Shown: positions 5,328 through 7,446 of the stretch, piece after piece
Layout: each line of letters starts with the position of its first letter
How positions within the stretch are numbered: the stretch's first letter is position 1
NCBI GenBank assembly: GCA_003242275.1
Contig: QGUX01000179.1
Location: 1 to 7,446 of the forward strand
DNA: 7,446 nucleotides
Source of the DNA: Pseudomonadota bacterium
Lineage (GTDB): Bacteria; Pseudomonadota; Gammaproteobacteria; Steroidobacterales; Steroidobacteraceae
Reading direction: 5' to 3'
The notes under the pieces: model-generated
What the model saw: only the letters and a program-made list of their open reading frames with translations
Database searches by the model: none
What the model was told of the DNA's origin: nothing
Position numbers and translations under genes: made by a program

Positions 5328-7446
5328 ATGACCGACGCCTCCCGCCTGCCCGTCCACGACGTCCTGCCCGAGCTCATGGCGAAGCTGGCGGAGGCGCACA
5401 ACGTGGTGCTGGTGGCGCCGCCCGGCGCCGGCAAGAGCACCGTGGTGCCGCTGGCGCTGCTGGAACAGCCCTGGGCGAAGGGCCAGCGGCTGCTGCTGCT
5501 GGAGCCCCGCCGGCTGGCGGCGCGCGCCGTGGCCTCGCGCATGGCCTCCACGCTGGGCGAGCGGCCGGGCGGGACCGTGGGCTGGCGCATGCGCCTGGAC
5601 ACCCGCGTCGGTCCGCGCACCCGGCTCGAGGTGGTCACCGAGGGCATCCTCACGCGCATGCTGCAGCAGGATCCCGCGCTCGAGGGCGTCGCGGCGGTGA
5701 TCTTCGACGAGTTCCACGAGCGCAGCCTGCATGCCGACCTCGGCCTGGTGCTGTGCCGCGAGGCGCAGGAGTCCCTCGGCCTGCCGCTGCGCCTCCTGGT
5801 GATGTCGGCCACGCTCGATGCCGCGGCCGTGTCGAAGTGCCTGGGCGATGCGCCGGTGGTGGAGGCGCGCGGGCGTTCGTATCCGGTGGACGTGCGCTAC
5901 CTGGGCCGCGGCCTGCCGCCGCTGCCCGAACAGCGCACGCTGCCGCCGCGCGATATCGAACGCATCGCCTCGCAGGTGCGGCAGGTGCTCGAAACCACCG
6001 GAGGCGACGCGCTGGTGTTCCTGCCCGGCGCGTCCGAGATCCACCGCCTGCGCGCGCAGCTGGAGAACGGCGGTCCGGGCGATGCCGTGATCCATGCCCT
6101 GCATGGCGAGATGCGCATCGAGGCGCAGCAGGAAGTGCTGGAGCCCGATCCGCGCGGCCGGCGCAAGGTCATCCTGGCGACCAACATCGCCGAGACCAGC
6201 CTCACCATCGACGGCGTGCGCGTGGTGATCGACACCGGGCTGGCGCGCCGCTCGCTGTTCGATCCCGGCACAGGCATGGAACGCCTGGTCACCGTGCGCA
6301 TCTCGCAGGCGTCCGCCGCGCAGCGCGCGGGCCGTGCCGGACGCACGGCGCCGGGCAGCGCCTGGCGGCTGTGGGGCGAAGGCGCGCAGGCCACGCTGGC
6401 GCCGCAGACGCCGCCGGAAATCCTGACCAGCGACCTGGCGCCGCTGGCGCTGGAGCTGGCGAAGTGGGGTGCACGGGACGTGGCCCGCATGCCGTGGATG
6501 GATCCACCACCGGCCGCCGCACTGGCGCAGGCGCGCGAGCTGCTGCACCGCCTCGAGGCCATCGACGCGTCCGGCGCCATCACTGCAACGGGCAACGAGA
6601 TGCTGGCCACCGGCCTGCATCCGCGGCTGGCGCACATGCTGGTGCGGGCGCGCGGCACGCCGCTGGCGCCCCTGGCCGCGAACCTCGCGGCGCTGCTGTC
6701 CGAGCGCGACCTGCTGCGCGAGGCGCGCGACCCGGACGTGCGCACGCGCCTGGAACTGCTGCGTGGCGAAGTCACCGGCGCGGACCGTGGCGCATTGATG
6801 CGCGTGCGCGAGCTGGCGAAGCGCCTGGCGCCGGGTCGCGCCGATGCCGCGCAGGACGCCGAGGCGGGCCTGGTGCTGGCCTGGGCGTATCCGGATCGCG
6901 TGGCGCAGCTGCGGCCCGGCTCGGGCGGCGCGGCCGGGCAACGCTACCTGCTGGCCAACGGCCGCGGCGCGGTGCTGGAGGGCGTCTCGACACTGGCTGG
7001 ATCGCAGTACCTCGTGGCGCTGGACCTCGACGACGCCGAGGGTGCCGAGGCGCGCATCCGCCTGGCCGCGCCGCTGACGCCGGCGCAACTGCAGGCCGCG
7101 CTGGGCGCGCAGGTCACGCAGGGCATCGAGACCGACACCGACCCGCGCACCGGCGCGCCGCGGGCGCGGCAGGTGCGGCGCCTCGGCGCCCTGGTCCTCG
7201 AGGAGCGCCGCGTGGAGCTGGACCCGGCCGAACGCACCGCCGCATTGCTGGAGCAGGTGCGCCGCGGCGGGCTCGACGTGCTGCCCTGGGGCGAGGCGGG
7301 GCGGCGCCTGCGCGCGCGCCTGGCCTTCGTCGATGCTCATCGCGGCGGCGCGGCAGCCGACCTGCCTTCCAGCGACGAGTCCACGCTGCTGGCCGAACTG
7401 CCGCAGTGGCTGGAACCTTACCTGCAGGACGTCACCCGCCTGGACC
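5328..7446 (+). CDS. hrpB: ATP-dependent helicase HrpB (3' end cut by window edge)
   Basis: 706 codons are present and open at the right edge; full-length HrpB is typically about 820-850 residues, so the end of the C-terminal HrpB_C domain is missing. Superfamily 2 DEAH/RHA helicase motifs appear in order: Walker A APPGAGKST (30-38, Lys36), motif Ia LEPRRLAARA (58-67), motif II DEFH (127-130; DEFH instead of DEAH is typical of HrpB), motif III SAT (160-162), motif V around ATNIAETSLTI (284-294) and motif VI QRAGRAGRT (332-340). A helicase-associated (HA2-like) region follows at roughly 370-480, then the HrpB-specific C-terminal part. It is an NTP-driven cytoplasmic nucleic-acid helicase, probably acting on RNA; its cellular role in most bacteria is unsettled. 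ATG 5328 lacks a recognisable Shine-Dalgarno and is overlapped by a four-codon minicistron starting at 5317. Confidence 0.96.
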   Translation, partial: MTDASRLPVHDVLPELMAKLAEAHNVVLVAPPGAGKSTVVPLALLEQPWAKGQRLLLLEPRRLAARAVASRMASTLGERPGGTVGWRMRLDTRVGPRTRLEVVTEGILTRMLQQDPALEGVAAVIFDEFHERSLHADLGLVLCREAQESLGLPLRLLVMSATLDAAAVSKCLGDAPVVEARGRSYPVDVRYLGRGLPPLPEQRTLPPRDIERIASQVRQVLETTGGDALVFLPGASEIHRLRAQLENGGPGDAVIHALHGEMRIEAQQEVLEPDPRGRRKVILATNIAETSLTIDGVRVVIDTGLARRSLFDPGTGMERLVTVRISQASAAQRAGRAGRTAPGSAWRLWGEGAQATLAPQTPPEILTSDLAPLALELAKWGARDVARMPWMDPPPAAALAQARELLHRLEAIDASGAITATGNEMLATGLHPRLAHMLVRARGTPLAPLAANLAALLSERDLLREARDPDVRTRLELLRGEVTGADRGALMRVRELAKRLAPGRADAAQDAEAGLVLAWAYPDRVAQLRPGSGGAAGQRYLLANGRGAVLEGVSTLAGSQYLVALDLDDAEGAEARIRLAAPLTPAQLQAALGAQVTQGIETDTDPRTGAPRARQVRRLGALVLEERRVELDPAERTAALLEQVRRGGLDVLPWGEAGRRLRARLAFVDAHRGGAAADLPSSDESTLLAELPQWLEPYLQDVTRLD

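Noticed and set aside
4374..7340. A 988-codon open frame on the minus strand running antisense to hrpB and out of frame through ypfJ.
   Set aside because: Its translation is Arg/Gln/His/Ala-rich and featureless, and it overlaps two genes with clear catalytic motifs. It is a by-product of high GC and codon bias.

Overview
The window is very GC-rich (about 70% by eye), densely packed chromosomal DNA. It carries no mobile element, CRISPR array, tRNA or rRNA that I can see. Codons strongly prefer G/C at the third position. The gene families (HrpB helicase, YpfJ-type zinc peptidase, an ACE-like M2 peptidase lipoprotein, an OmpR-type two-component pair) suit a high-GC proteobacterium. My best guess is a gammaproteobacterium of the Xanthomonadales/Lysobacter/Steroidobacter kind. 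That placement is inference from gene content and composition, not from a marker gene.

Layout, left to right: (1) the first part of a small multi-pass membrane protein on the minus strand, cut by the window edge (1-371); (2) a complete M2-family peptidyl-dipeptidase (ACE homologue) with a lipoprotein-like signal, minus strand (415-2238), probably cotranscribed with gene 1; (3) a 176-bp divergent intergenic region (2239-2414) with GC-rich inverted repeats and a PhoP-box-like direct repeat; (4) a response regulator and histidine kinase pair with overlapping ATGA start/stop, plus strand (2415-4414); (5) a YpfJ-type neutral zinc metallopeptidase, minus strand (4424-5281), converging on the kinase with only 9 bp between the stop codons; (6) a 46-bp divergent intergenic region; (7) hrpB, a DEAH/DEFH-box helicase, plus strand from 5328 and cut by the right edge.

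The two-component system lies between two envelope-associated zinc metallopeptidases. It shares its upstream region with the M2 peptidase, so that peptidase is the most natural candidate local target; this is inference. I see no convincing new multi-gene system. The points most worth a second look are the PhoP-box-like repeat, the shortened ATP lid of the kinase, the ACE-like active-site set in a lipoprotein, and the very short bidirectional control region of ypfJ/hrpB.
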